Position numbers and translations under genes: made by a program
Notes under the pieces: model-generated
The model's database searches: none
Seen by the model: the letters and a program-made list of their open reading frames with translations, nothing else
What the model was told of the DNA's origin: nothing
DNA from: an uncultured Oscillospiraceae bacterium
Lineage (GTDB): Bacteria > Bacillota > Clostridia > Oscillospirales > Oscillospiraceae
NCBI GenBank assembly: GCA_904398675.1
Contig: CAJFPI010000189.1
Location: 1-40,133 of the forward strand
Length of the DNA: 40,133 bases
Direction of reading: 5' to 3'
Shown here: piece by piece, positions 22,338 through 31,889 of the stretch
Position numbering within the stretch: position 1 is the stretch's first letter
Layout of the letters: each line of letters begins with the position of its first letter

Positions 22338-24803
22338 GTGCCGTTGGTAACAATTGCGCGGGTGGCGGTTGCCGCCGCCACTTATATGTTTGACAAGCCC
22401 TACGACTATGTCATCCCAAAGGCACTGGAGGGAAAGGTTGTTCCCGGCGTTCGTGTCACGGCGCCCTTCGGGCGGGGAAACCGCTGCTCAGAGGCGCTGG
22501 TGCTCAGCACTTACGAGGGGGAGCGGTCAGCGGATCTGAAAGTGATCGATGCGGTATTGGACGACGCTCCGGTTCTGGGTCAGGGAGAGATGCGCCTGGC
22601 CTTCTGGCTCAGGGAGCGGTATTTCTGCACGATCTATGACGCAGTGAAAACCATACTTCCCGCCGGTCTTTGGTACCGGGTGCGGGAGACCTACCATATT
22701 GTGGGGGGAATCCCGACGGACGAGGCAGAGGCCCTGCTGGGGAGAAAGCAGCGTGCCAGGGCCGCTTATGACGCCATCACAGCCGCCGGCGGGCAGGCGG
22801 AGCTGGAGCGGCTGAAGGAGAGCTGCGGCGAGGAGGTAACTGCTGCGCTCCACGAGCTGGTGCGGCTGGGCCTTGTCACATCAGAGACAACAGCCTTGCG
22901 GAAACTCAGCGATAAAACGGTGAAACGGGTGAGCCTGGCCGTTGCGCCGGAGGAGGCCATGGAGGTCGCCCAGGCAAAACAGCGCTCGGCGCCGCTGCGT
23001 AGCGAGGTGCTGCGGCTGCTGTGTGCTATCGGCTCCGGCCTCTCCTCGGATATCTGCTATTTTACCGGCGCCTCGGCGGCGACGCTGCGGGGGCTGTGTA
23101 AGGCGGGGCTCATTGAAATGGAGCCGGAGGAGCAGTACCGCGTGCCGAGGCGGGCCGCCTGCGAGGCGGCGGAGCCGATCCGGCTCAGTGAGGAACAGCA
23201 GGCGGCCTTTGACGGGATCCTTGCACTGACAGGGTCCGGTCGGCCCGCCTGCGCTCTTCTGTATGGCGTTACCGGAAGCGGCAAGACTCTGGTCTATATC
23301 CGCCTGCTGCAGGAGGTGGTGAAGGCGGGGAAGACCGGCATGATCCTGGTGCCGGAGATCGCCCTGACGCCCCAGATGATGGAAAAATTCACTGCCTATT
23401 TCGGTGACAAGGTGGCCATGCTCCACAGCTCCCTGCGCCTGACGGAACGGTATGACCAGTGGAAACGGATCCGCAGGGGGGAGGTGCAGGTGGTGCTGGG
23501 CACCCGCAGTGCCGTGTTTGCCCCGCTGCATGATCTGGGTATGATCATTCTGGACGAGGAGCAGGAGGGGAGCTACCAATCGGAGCAGATCCCCCGCTAC
23601 CATGCCAGGGACGTGGCCAAATACCGCTGCAGCGAGAGTAAGGCGGTGCTGCTGCTGGGGTCCGCCACCCCCACGGTGGAGACCGCATACTATGCCAAAA
23701 CGGGCCGCTATCACGCCTTTTCCCTCCGGCAGCGCTATAATGCCAGGCCGCTGCCTGAGGTGATCATTGCCGATCTGCGCCAGGAGCTCCGAAACGGAAA
23801 TGGGGGCGCCATCAGCGGTATTCTCTATGAGCACCTGCGGCAGAATATAGAGCGGGGGGAGCAGAGCATTCTGTTCCTTAACCGGCGGGGGAACAGCAGG
23901 ATGCTGCTGTGCGGGGAATGCGGCGCTGTGCCGGAATGTCCCCGCTGCAGCGTCCCCATGACCTACCACAGCGCCAACGGCCGCCTGATGTGCCACTACT
24001 GCGGCCATTCGGAGCGGGCGGAGGAGAGCTGTGATCTGTGCGGCGGGAAAATGAAACATGTGGGCGTGGGGACGCAGAAGGTGGAGGACGAGCTGCATGC
24101 CCTCTTTCCCGGTGTGGAGGTCCTGCGCATGGACGCGGACACCGCCGCCGGCGGACATGAAAAGCTGCTCTCCCGTTTTGTAAAGGAAAAGATTCCCATT
24201 CTCCTTGGCACGCAGATGGTGGCCAAGGGGCTGGATTTTGAAAATGTAACGCTGGTAGGGGTTCTTGCCGCGGACCTCTCCTTGTATCTGGACAGCTTTC
24301 GCGCGGCGGAGCGGACCTTCAGCCTGCTCACGCAAGTAGTGGGCCGGGCGGGGCGGGGCGAGAAGGCGGGGCGGGCTGTGATTCAGACCTACACCCCGGA
24401 CAACGAGGTGATTGTTGCTGCTGCCCGGCAGGATTACGGCGGCTTTTACCGCTCAGAGCTGCGCCTCCGCCAGCTGCGGCGGTATCCGCCCTTTGCCGAT
24501 GTCTTTACCCTGACAGTTTCGGGGGCGGAGGAGGGGGCGGTTCTGCGCGCTGCGGCCCACCTGCGGGACGGCATGAAAACGGGGCTTTCCTACCCCACGC
24601 TTTCCAATCTCAGCGTGGAGATCGTAGGCCCCGCGCCTGCGCCTGTCCTGAAGGTCAACAACCGCTACCGCTACCGTGTCCTGTGGATCGGGAAAAACGA
24701 CCACCAGACAAGAGAGATCCTGGCGCATTATTTAAAGGCGTTTTACAGTCAGAAGGAGAACCGTGGACTCAGCCTGTTTATCGACTGCAACGCCATGGAT
24801 TAG
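22338..24803 (+). CDS. priA: Primosomal protein N', replication restart helicase PriA
   Basis: An 821-residue 3'-5' helicase that reloads the replication machinery at collapsed forks. The N-terminal 3'-DNA-binding domain (first ~100 residues) is followed by helicase lobe 1 with the P-loop GVTGSGKT (about 311-318). The Walker B motif reads DEEQ (406-409), where PriA proteins usually have DEEH. Eight cysteines in four pairs (CGECG, CPRC, CHYC, CDLC) form the two-zinc site. GTQMVAKGLDFENVTLV and QVVGRAGR are lobe 2 motifs. The start is GTG at 22338 with GGGAGGCG upstream. The length is at the upper end for the family. Confidence 0.95.
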   Translation: MPLVTIARVAVAAATYMFDKPYDYVIPKALEGKVVPGVRVTAPFGRGNRCSEALVLSTYEGERSADLKVIDAVLDDAPVLGQGEMRLAFWLRERYFCTIYDAVKTILPAGLWYRVRETYHIVGGIPTDEAEALLGRKQRARAAYDAITAAGGQAELERLKESCGEEVTAALHELVRLGLVTSETTALRKLSDKTVKRVSLAVAPEEAMEVAQAKQRSAPLRSEVLRLLCAIGSGLSSDICYFTGASAATLRGLCKAGLIEMEPEEQYRVPRRAACEAAEPIRLSEEQQAAFDGILALTGSGRPACALLYGVTGSGKTLVYIRLLQEVVKAGKTGMILVPEIALTPQMMEKFTAYFGDKVAMLHSSLRLTERYDQWKRIRRGEVQVVLGTRSAVFAPLHDLGMIILDEEQEGSYQSEQIPRYHARDVAKYRCSESKAVLLLGSATPTVETAYYAKTGRYHAFSLRQRYNARPLPEVIIADLRQELRNGNGGAISGILYEHLRQNIERGEQSILFLNRRGNSRMLLCGECGAVPECPRCSVPMTYHSANGRLMCHYCGHSERAEESCDLCGGKMKHVGVGTQKVEDELHALFPGVEVLRMDADTAAGGHEKLLSRFVKEKIPILLGTQMVAKGLDFENVTLVGVLAADLSLYLDSFRAAERTFSLLTQVVGRAGRGEKAGRAVIQTYTPDNEVIVAAARQDYGGFYRSELRLRQLRRYPPFADVFTLTVSGAEEGAVLRAAAHLRDGMKTGLSYPTLSNLSVEIVGPAPAPVLKVNNRYRYRVLWIGKNDHQTREILAHYLKAFYSQKENRGLSLFIDCNAMD

Positions 24804-24815
24804 GAGGAATACAAC

Positions 24816-25331
24816 ATGGCTATCCGCAAAATTGTGCTGCAGGGGGATGAGATTCTCACCAAGGTCTGCAAGCCGGTGACAAAATTTGACCAAAAGCTCC
24901 ATGATCTGCTGGATGATATGAAGGACACCCTGGAGCAGGCCAACGGCGCAGGTCTCGCCGCGCCGCAGGTGGGGATCCTCCGCCGGGCAGTGGTGGTCCT
25001 GGATGACGACGAGGCGGTGCTGGAGCTGGTCAATCCCGAGATCGTTTTCACGGAAGGGGAGCAGTGCGGCCCGGAGGGCTGCCTCAGCGTGCCGGGGAAA
25101 TATGGCATGGTGACCCGCCCCAACCGCGTCCGCGTCCGGGCCCAGGACCGCTCAGGCCAGTGGTTTGAGGCAGAAGGGGTGGGCCTTACCGCCCGGGCCT
25201 TCTGCCACGAGCTGGAGCACCTGGACGGCCATCTCTATGTGGAACACATTGACCGGTTCCTCACGGAGGAGGAGCTGGTGGCATACTATCGGGAGCAGGG
25301 ATACGACATGGACGAGGAGGGGGAGGAATGA
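24816..25331 (+). CDS. def: Peptide deformylase
   Basis: Removes the formyl group from the initiator methionine of new proteins. The three metal-site motifs are GAGLAAPQVG (44-53), EGCLSVPG (C89 ligand) and HELEHLDG (H131-E132-x2-H135). The protein has 171 residues with an acidic tail (DMDEEGEE) that overlaps the fmt start. It is immediately followed by fmt (ATGA overlap), the enzyme that adds the formyl group, the standard pairing. Confidence 0.97.
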   Translation: MAIRKIVLQGDEILTKVCKPVTKFDQKLHDLLDDMKDTLEQANGAGLAAPQVGILRRAVVVLDDDEAVLELVNPEIVFTEGEQCGPEGCLSVPGKYGMVTRPNRVRVRAQDRSGQWFEAEGVGLTARAFCHELEHLDGHLYVEHIDRFLTEEELVAYYREQGYDMDEEGEE

Positions 25332-26242
25332 GGATCGTCTTCATGGGGACGCCGGAATTTGCCGTTCCCTCTCTGCGCCGTCTGGCGGAGGACGGACATG
25401 AGATCGCGGCGGTCTATACCCAGCCGGATAAACCGAAAAACCGGGGGATGAAGTTCATCCCCACGCCGGTGAAGGCGGAGGCGGAGCGCCTGGGCCTTCC
25501 CGTCCGCCAACCCTCTGGCGTCCGGGAGGAAACGGTCCTGGCAGAAATCCGATCTATGGCGCCCCAGCTTTTGGTGGTGGTGGCCTATGGCAAGATTCTG
25601 CCGCCGGAGCTGCTGGAGATCCCCACTGTGGCGGCCATCAACGTCCACTCCTCGCTGCTGCCCAAATACCGGGGCGCTGCCCCCATCAACTGGGCGATTT
25701 TGTGCGGCGAGACAGAGACAGGCGTCACTGTCCAGCACCTGGGGGAGGCCCTGGATGCGGGCGATATCATCACAGTGAAAAAAACGCCTATCGATCCTGA
25801 AGAGGATGCAGGTCAGCTTTATGACCGGCTGTCTCTTTTGGGAGCGGAGGCGCTTTCAGAGGCGGTGCGGGAGCTGGCGGCAGGCCAGGCGCCGCGGACC
25901 CCCCAGGGGGAGGCGGAGGGCCCCTATGCGGCCATGCTCTCCCGGGAGATGTCTCCCATTGATTGGAACAAATCCGCCCAAGCCATCGTCAATCAGATCA
26001 GAGGACTGATCCCCTGGCCCTGCGCCACCATGGCGCTGCAGGGGGAGACGGTGAAGGTCTACCGGGGGCGTGTGGGAGAGAAAACCTCTGCCGCACCGGA
26101 GACCGTAGTGGCTGCCGGAAAGGCGGGGATCTCCGTCGCGGCCGGCGACGGCATGACGGTTTCTGTCCTGGAGCTGCAGCGTCCGGGGGGGCGCCGTATG
26201 TCCGCTGCGGATTACCTGATGGGCCGTCCCATTGAACTGTAA
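25328..26242 (+). CDS. fmt: Methionyl-tRNA formyltransferase
   Basis: Formylates initiator Met-tRNA using 10-formyltetrahydrofolate. MRIVFMGTPEFAVPSL opens the Rossmann-like N-terminal domain. The catalytic and folate-binding block is INVHSSLLPKYRGAAPINWAI (about 105-125), where most relatives have HASLLPRYRG. DAGDIITVKKTPI follows. The C-terminal OB-like tRNA-binding domain covers about residues 205-304. The 304-residue length is typical. Start overlaps def by four bases. Confidence 0.96.
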   Translation: MRIVFMGTPEFAVPSLRRLAEDGHEIAAVYTQPDKPKNRGMKFIPTPVKAEAERLGLPVRQPSGVREETVLAEIRSMAPQLLVVVAYGKILPPELLEIPTVAAINVHSSLLPKYRGAAPINWAILCGETETGVTVQHLGEALDAGDIITVKKTPIDPEEDAGQLYDRLSLLGAEALSEAVRELAAGQAPRTPQGEAEGPYAAMLSREMSPIDWNKSAQAIVNQIRGLIPWPCATMALQGETVKVYRGRVGEKTSAAPETVVAAGKAGISVAAGDGMTVSVLELQRPGGRRMSAADYLMGRPIEL

Positions 26243-26257
26243 AGAGGAGTTGTTTCC

Positions 26258-26956
26258 ATGCTGTTTTATTATGATCCTACCTATTGGCTGATGCTGCTGC
26301 CGGTTTTGCTCATCACTATCTATGCCCAGGCCAAGGTCAGCTCCAACTTCAGCCGCTACTCCAAGGTGACCAACCGCCGCTATTTGACGGGCGCACAGGC
26401 GGCGGAGGCTGTGCTGCGCCAGCATGGCGTCTATGACGTCAGGATCGAGCGGGTCCGGGGAAACCTCACGGACCACTATGACCCCCGGACAAACGTGATC
26501 CGCCTCTCAGAGCAGGTTTATGATGCGCCCACTATCGCCGCCGTGGGAATCGCGGCCCATGAGGCCGGCCATGCGGTGCAGTATGCGGTGGGGTACAGCC
26601 CGATCCGGCTGCGCGCCGCGTTGATTCCGGTGACGCAGGTAGGATCCCAGTTCGGCATCGTTTTGCTGATTATCGGGATTTTGCTCACCTATGAGCCGTT
26701 GTTCCTGATTGGAATTATCCTTTTTTCCTTTACCACGCTTTTCCAGCTGGTGACGCTGCCGGTGGAGTATAATGCCTCCCACCGGGCTATGGAGACCATT
26801 CAGAGCGCCCAGCTTTTGGACGACGATGAGGCCAGAGGCGCCCGGAAGGTCCTCAGCGCTGCGGCGCTGACCTACGTGGCGGCGCTGCTGATGTCTGTGG
26901 TCCAGCTGCTGCGTTTTATCCTGATGTTTGCCGGCAGGCGGGGGAATGACAGATGA
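26258..26956 (+). CDS. Membrane zinc metallopeptidase, YugP family
   Basis: A 232-residue integral membrane protein of the Zn_peptidase_2 family (YugP of Bacillus). A first membrane segment (about 10-25) is followed by a soluble part with the zinc motif HEAGH (101-105) in VGIAAHEAGHAVQYA. Further hydrophobic segments lie at about 118-165 and 205-228, and LPVEYNASHRAM lies between them. Substrates are unknown for the family. It stands between fmt and rsmB, a common clostridial position, and overlaps rsmB by ATGA. Confidence 0.9.
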   Translation: MLFYYDPTYWLMLLPVLLITIYAQAKVSSNFSRYSKVTNRRYLTGAQAAEAVLRQHGVYDVRIERVRGNLTDHYDPRTNVIRLSEQVYDAPTIAAVGIAAHEAGHAVQYAVGYSPIRLRAALIPVTQVGSQFGIVLLIIGILLTYEPLFLIGIILFSFTTLFQLVTLPVEYNASHRAMETIQSAQLLDDDEARGARKVLSAAALTYVAALLMSVVQLLRFILMFAGRRGNDR

Positions 26957-28248
26957 TTCCGGACGCCAGGGAGACAGCTCTGGAGGTGTTGACCGCCTGC
27001 CGCAAGGCGGAGGCCTGGGCCGACGGAGCGCTGCGCTCCGCCATCCGCCGGAACGCTCTTTCGCCGCGTGATGCGGCGCTGGCCAGCCGCCTCACCTATG
27101 GTGTTTTGCAAAACCGCGCCTTTTTGGATTATTATCTGCAGCCCTTTCAAAAAGGAAAGGATTGGGAACCGGTCATTTGGGATATACTTCGGATTGGGGC
27201 GTATCAGATTTTGCTGATGGACCGCATCCCGCCCAGCGCCGCGGTCAACTGCGCGGTGGAGATGGCCAAGGGTCACCGCCGCGCCCGTGCCGCCGGGATG
27301 GTCAACGCCGTTCTCCGGGGGCTCGCCCGGGAGAAGGAGCAGCGGGAGCCGCCCCGGGATCTTTCCACCCGATACAGCCATCCCCAGTGGCTGGTGGACC
27401 GGTATGTATCGATTTTGGGAGCGGAGGAGGCGGAGGCGTGCCTTGCCGCAAACAATGCCCCGGCGCCCACTACGATCCAGCGCAACCCTCTGCAGATCAC
27501 CAGGGAGGCACTTTTGCAGGAGTTGGAACCCTTTTCTCCCCGGCCCCATCCCTGGATGGAGGACTGCTATGAGATCTCCGGCACCGGGAATCTGGAGGAG
27601 TTGGAGGCTTTCCGGCAGGGCCATTTTCAGATTCAGGATGCCGCGTCGGCCCTGGCGGCCAGAGCGGCGGGCTGCGGACCCGGGCAGACGGTCATCGATG
27701 TCTGTGCCGCCCCTGGAGGAAAATCCTTCAGCGCTGCCATGAGGATGGAAAATCAAGGGCGCATCCTGGCCTTTGATCTCCACGCCAATAAAATCCGGCA
27801 GATCCAGCAGGGGGCGGAGCGCCTGGGCATCACCTGTATCGAGGCCGCTCAGGCTGACGGCAGGATTCCTCTTTCCGCTTTGGCAGGGACGGGGGACGTG
27901 GTGCTCTGCGATGTACCCTGCTCCGGCCTTGGCATTATCCGGAAAAAGCCGGATATCCGCTACAAGGCCCCCCAGATGCTGCAGGGGCTGCCTGCGGTGC
28001 AGGAGGCGATTGTTACGAACGCTGCGGGCTATGTCCGCCCCGGCGGGGTGCTGCTCTACTCCACCTGTACGGTTTTGCCGGAGGAGAATGGAGAGGTAGT
28101 CCGGCGGTTTCTCCAGGCCAGGCCGGATTTCTCTATGGAGCCCTTTGCGCTGCCTTTTGGTGAGACGGTGGGGGAGATCACCCTGTGGCCCCACCGGCAC
28201 CAGTGCGACGGATTCTACTTATGTAAGCTGAGGAGACAAGATGATTGA
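26953..28248 (+). CDS. rsmB: 16S rRNA (cytosine-C5) methyltransferase RsmB
   Basis: Methylates a cytosine (m5C967 in E. coli) of 16S rRNA from S-adenosylmethionine. The N-terminal NusB-like domain (about 1-140) is followed by the Rossmann methyltransferase domain with SAM motif DVCAAPGGKS. The catalytic cysteines are in CDVPCSGLG and YSTCT (the latter acts in enzyme release). It has 431 residues, as expected for the family. It overlaps both neighbours, starting in the peptidase stop and ending eight bases inside rlmN. Confidence 0.95.
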   Translation: MIPDARETALEVLTACRKAEAWADGALRSAIRRNALSPRDAALASRLTYGVLQNRAFLDYYLQPFQKGKDWEPVIWDILRIGAYQILLMDRIPPSAAVNCAVEMAKGHRRARAAGMVNAVLRGLAREKEQREPPRDLSTRYSHPQWLVDRYVSILGAEEAEACLAANNAPAPTTIQRNPLQITREALLQELEPFSPRPHPWMEDCYEISGTGNLEELEAFRQGHFQIQDAASALAARAAGCGPGQTVIDVCAAPGGKSFSAAMRMENQGRILAFDLHANKIRQIQQGAERLGITCIEAAQADGRIPLSALAGTGDVVLCDVPCSGLGIIRKKPDIRYKAPQMLQGLPAVQEAIVTNAAGYVRPGGVLLYSTCTVLPEENGEVVRRFLQARPDFSMEPFALPFGETVGEITLWPHRHQCDGFYLCKLRRQDD

Positions 28249-29269
28249 CATAAAGTCCATGACGCTGGAGGAGATCTCCCAGTCCCTCAGGGACATGGGG
28301 GAGCCTGCCTTTCGGGGCAGGCAGGTGTTCTCCTGGCTCCACCGGGGGGCGGCATCCTTTTCTGAGATGAGCAACCTCTCCCGGCCGCTGCGGGAAAAGC
28401 TGGCTGCCGCCTGTGTGATAACGGTCCCTACTGTGGCCTGCAAGCAGGTTTCCCAACAGGATGGCACCATCAAATATCTCTGGCGGCTGCAGGACGGCAA
28501 CTGCATCGAAACGGTGCTCATGCGCTATCACCACGGCAATACCGTCTGCATCTCCTCCCAGGTGGGGTGCCGGATGGGCTGCGCCTTCTGCGCATCCACC
28601 ATTGGAGGAAAGGTGCGGGACCTGCAGCCCTCGGAGCTTTTGGACCAGGTGCTTTTCACCCAGCTGGACAGCGGCCTCCCCATCTCCAATATTGTCCTGA
28701 TGGGGATCGGGGAGCCGATGGATAATCTGGACAATGTGCTGCGTTTTCTGGAGCTGGTGAACCATCCGGAGGGAATGAACATCGGCATGCGGCATATCTC
28801 CTTGTCCACCTGCGGCGTGGTTCCAGGTATTCAGCGGCTGGGGCAGCTGCAGCTGCAGCTGACGCTGTCCGTCTCCCTCCATGCGCCGGACAATGAGACC
28901 AGGAACCGCATCATGCCGGTGAACCGGGCCTATGATGTGGATACGCTGTTTGATGCCTGCCACCAGTATTTTGCCAGGACCGGCCGGCGCATTTCCTTTG
29001 AATACGCCATGATCGACGGCGTCAACGACAGCGACGCGCAGGCAGATCTGATTGCCAGAAAGGTGCGCGGCATGCCGGCCCATGTGAATTTGATCCCCCT
29101 CAACGAGGTGCGGGAAAGCCCCTTCCATCCCAGCCGGCGGATCCGTGCTTTCCAAAAGCGGCTGGAGAGCCACGGGATTACCGTTACGGTCCGCCGCAGC
29201 CTCGGCGGAGATATCGACGCCTCCTGCGGTCAGCTGCGGCGGCGCGCCATGGCGGCGGAAGAAGGGTGA
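28241..29269 (+). CDS. rlmN: 23S rRNA/tRNA adenine-C2 methyltransferase RlmN
   Basis: Radical SAM enzyme that methylates C2 of A2503 in 23S rRNA and A37 in some tRNAs. The radical SAM cluster motif is C110-x3-C114-x2-C117 (CRMGCAFC). The second catalytic cysteine, which carries the methyl group or resolves the covalent adduct, is C329 near the end (DIDASCGQL). GIGEPMDN and SLHAPDNETRN are family marks. The protein has 342 residues. The start ATG at 28241 lies in the end of rsmB. Confidence 0.96.
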   Translation: MIDIKSMTLEEISQSLRDMGEPAFRGRQVFSWLHRGAASFSEMSNLSRPLREKLAAACVITVPTVACKQVSQQDGTIKYLWRLQDGNCIETVLMRYHHGNTVCISSQVGCRMGCAFCASTIGGKVRDLQPSELLDQVLFTQLDSGLPISNIVLMGIGEPMDNLDNVLRFLELVNHPEGMNIGMRHISLSTCGVVPGIQRLGQLQLQLTLSVSLHAPDNETRNRIMPVNRAYDVDTLFDACHQYFARTGRRISFEYAMIDGVNDSDAQADLIARKVRGMPAHVNLIPLNEVRESPFHPSRRIRAFQKRLESHGITVTVRRSLGGDIDASCGQLRRRAMAAEEG

Positions 29270-29328
29270 AATGATAAGCAGAGAAAGAAATTCCCTCAGT
29301 TGTGCGGGAAACGCATTGGGAGGTTACG

Positions 29329-30069
29329 ATGATCCAAACATGGGCAATGACTGATATCGGCCTGGTGCGCCGGGACAATCAGGACGCATATGGCGTCAAC
29401 GTGGACCCCTCCACCCAGCAGGCCATCTGTGTGGTCTGCGACGGAATGGGGGGCGCGCAGGGCGGCGCGCTGGCCAGCCGCATCGCGGTAGATACATTCC
29501 TGCAGATCGTCAAGGAGACGCTGGCGCCAGAGATGGAGCCGGAGGAGATCAGAGACCTGTCCGCTGCGGCGGCCAAGGCGGCGAATGCGGCGATCCGTGA
29601 TGCAGTAGCCGACAATGCTACCTACCGGGGCATGGGAACCACGCTGGTAGCTGCCGTCAGCTATGAAGAGGGCGTGGTGGTCACCAATGTAGGGGACAGC
29701 CGGGCTTACCATATTACACCGGGGGGGATCCGCCGGATCAGCAAGGACCACTCCCTGGTGGAGACGCTGGTAGACCGGGGGGACATCACCGCCGAGGAGG
29801 CGCGGACGCATCCCAAGCGCAACTATATCACCCGGGCGCTGGGACCGGAGCCGGTGGCGCTGTGCGACGGCTATATCGTCCCCATGGCGCTGGGAGATTT
29901 CATTCTTCTCTGTACGGACGGCTTGGTTTCCACCGTAACAGATCAGGAAATGCATGAAGAAATCTATCGCAGCGAGGATCGGGAGCAGTGCCTGGAACGG
30001 CTGCTGGAGATCTCCAAGCAAAACGGTGCGGCGGACAATGTGACGGCTGTCCTGCTGCAAAAAAGATGA
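29329..30069 (+). CDS. stp: PP2C-type serine/threonine phosphatase (Stp/PrpC)
   Basis: Metal-dependent phosphatase that reverses phosphorylation by the adjacent PASTA kinase. PP2C motifs are in order: TDIGLVRRDNQDAYG (about 8-22), VVCDGMGGAQGG (about 34-45), NVGDSRAY (about 124-131), SKDHSLVE, and LLCTDGLVSTV (about 187-197) with the last metal aspartate in GAADNVTAV. I chose ATG 29329 with GGGAGG five bases upstream (246 residues); GTG 29302 is in frame but has no ribosome site. The kinase starts 17 bases after its stop. Confidence 0.95.
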   Translation: MIQTWAMTDIGLVRRDNQDAYGVNVDPSTQQAICVVCDGMGGAQGGALASRIAVDTFLQIVKETLAPEMEPEEIRDLSAAAAKAANAAIRDAVADNATYRGMGTTLVAAVSYEEGVVVTNVGDSRAYHITPGGIRRISKDHSLVETLVDRGDITAEEARTHPKRNYITRALGPEPVALCDGYIVPMALGDFILLCTDGLVSTVTDQEMHEEIYRSEDREQCLERLLEISKQNGAADNVTAVLLQKR

Positions 30070-30086
30070 GGGAAGGAGGCACTGTC

Positions 30087-31889
30087 ATGGAGCGATACAT
30101 AGGCAAAATGCTGGACAATCGCTACGAGATCCTGGAGATCATTGGACAGGGCGGCATGGCCGTTGTGTTCAAGGCCAGGTGCCACCGACTCAATCGCCTG
30201 GTAGCGATCAAGGTGCTGAAACCGGAGCTGGCGGACGATGCGGACTTCCGCCGCCGGTTCCACGACGAGTCCCAGGCTGTAGCCATGCTGTCCCACCCCA
30301 ATATCGTCTCGGTCTACGACGTGTCCAAGGGCGGAGACCTGGAGTATATTGTGATGGAGCTGATCGATGGGATCACCCTCAAGCAGTATATGGAGCGCCG
30401 GGGACAGCTGAACTGGCGGGAGTCCCTGCACTTTATCACCCAGATCATGAAGGGGCTCAGCCACGCCCACAGCCGCGGCATTATCCACCGTGACATCAAG
30501 CCCCACAACATCATGATCCTCCGGGACGGCAGCGTGAAGGTAGCCGATTTCGGCATCGCCTGCCTCTCTGCGCAAAACGGCCAGACCCTGGCCGGGCGGG
30601 AGGCGCTGGGATCCGTCCATTATATCTCCCCGGAACAGGCGAAGGGGGAGCGGGCGGACGCACGATCGGATATCTACTCTGCCGGTGTCGTCCTCTACGA
30701 GATGCTTACCAGCCGCCTGCCCTTTGAGGGGGACAGCCCGGTCTCCATCGCCATCCAGCACTTCAGCGCCGTGCCGCTGAATCCCCGGGAGATCAATCCG
30801 GATATCCCGCCCGCGCTGGAGAAGATCTGCCTGAAGGCCATGGCGCCCCAAATCAGCAACCGCTATGCAAGCGCCGACGAGATGGTGCATGACCTGGAGG
30901 AGTTCCGGAAGAACCCGGAGATCGATTTTGCCTATGATCTGGAGGATCTGCGGGGCGAGGCGGAGCTGGACGAACCCACCCAGTTTATCAATGCCAAGGA
31001 GATTCACAAGATGGCAAATCATGATGCCCGCGCCGGGCGGGACGCAATGCCGCCTTGGAAGAAAGCGGTGCTGATTGTCGCCGCCATCGCGGCCAGCGTC
31101 ATGATTATCTGGGGGCTGTACACAGTGATCCTCAACAGCTTTACAGGCAGTACGGTGACGGAGTATGAGGTGCCGAACCTGCTGGGGATGACAGTGGCTG
31201 AAGCTGAGGCAGATCCCCGTGTGGAGGGGATTTTTGAGATCCGGGTGGTGGCCACCCGCAACAGTGATGAATACGACGCCAACGAGATCATGGAGCAGGA
31301 TCCCGCCGGCGGGCGGATGAAGAAGACAGACCTTGTGATCGAGGTGACGGTGAGCGACGGGATCCCCAGCGATGAGATGCCGAATCTTGCAGGTTATGAG
31401 CGGGTTGCTGCCCGGCTGGTCCTGCAGCAGATGGATCTCAATTTGAATGTCACATATGCTGAGGACGTCTACTCCTCCACAGTTGCGTCCGGGATAGTGA
31501 TCTCCACTGATCCGGCGGTAGGGGAGACCATCTATGAGGGAGACACCATTACGCTCACCTGCAGCAAGGGGCCCCAGCCGGTCACCATGATCAACTTCCT
31601 TAACATGAGCCGGGAGGACGCTGAGAAAAATCTGGAGGAGCTGGGGCTGGTGGGAACCTTTATTGAAGTGGAGAGCGACACGGTTCAGGCCGGCTATATT
31701 GTGGATCAAAGCGTTCCGATTGGGACCAGCGTCACACCAGGCTCTTCCGTGACGCTTACAGTCAGCATCGGTCCGCCGGAGGAGGAGACGCCGGTGGAGC
31801 CGCCTGACGAGGAGACGCCGACCACCGGGGAAGGGGAGGACAGTAATCCCGTATCCCTGCCGGATGAGCCAGGTGAGCCGGATGTGTAA
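30087..31889 (+). CDS. pknB: PASTA-domain serine/threonine kinase (PrkC/Stk)
   Basis: Transmembrane kinase that senses peptidoglycan fragments or lipid II and phosphorylates cell division, wall and translation proteins. The kinase domain covers residues about 13-273 (glycine loop GQGGMAVVF at 20-28, K42, HRDIKPHN with D136, DFG 154-156, SVHYISPEQ). A juxtamembrane segment is followed by one membrane span (about 327-349). Three PASTA repeats are outside the cell (about 358-425, 426-495, 497-563). The last ~35 residues are Pro/Glu/Asp/Thr rich. It has 600 residues with three PASTA repeats, as in Bacillus PrkC. AAGGAGG precedes ATG 30087. Its 3' end overlaps rsgA by eight bases. Confidence 0.97.
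   Translation: MERYIGKMLDNRYEILEIIGQGGMAVVFKARCHRLNRLVAIKVLKPELADDADFRRRFHDESQAVAMLSHPNIVSVYDVSKGGDLEYIVMELIDGITLKQYMERRGQLNWRESLHFITQIMKGLSHAHSRGIIHRDIKPHNIMILRDGSVKVADFGIACLSAQNGQTLAGREALGSVHYISPEQAKGERADARSDIYSAGVVLYEMLTSRLPFEGDSPVSIAIQHFSAVPLNPREINPDIPPALEKICLKAMAPQISNRYASADEMVHDLEEFRKNPEIDFAYDLEDLRGEAELDEPTQFINAKEIHKMANHDARAGRDAMPPWKKAVLIVAAIAASVMIIWGLYTVILNSFTGSTVTEYEVPNLLGMTVAEAEADPRVEGIFEIRVVATRNSDEYDANEIMEQDPAGGRMKKTDLVIEVTVSDGIPSDEMPNLAGYERVAARLVLQQMDLNLNVTYAEDVYSSTVASGIVISTDPAVGETIYEGDTITLTCSKGPQPVTMINFLNMSREDAEKNLEELGLVGTFIEVESDTVQAGYIVDQSVPIGTSVTPGSSVTLTVSIGPPEEETPVEPPDEETPTTGEGEDSNPVSLPDEPGEPDV

Noticed and set aside
22881..24335. Minus-strand frame opposite priA (484 codons)
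   Set aside because: No domain, no ribosome site, fully antisense to a clear helicase gene.
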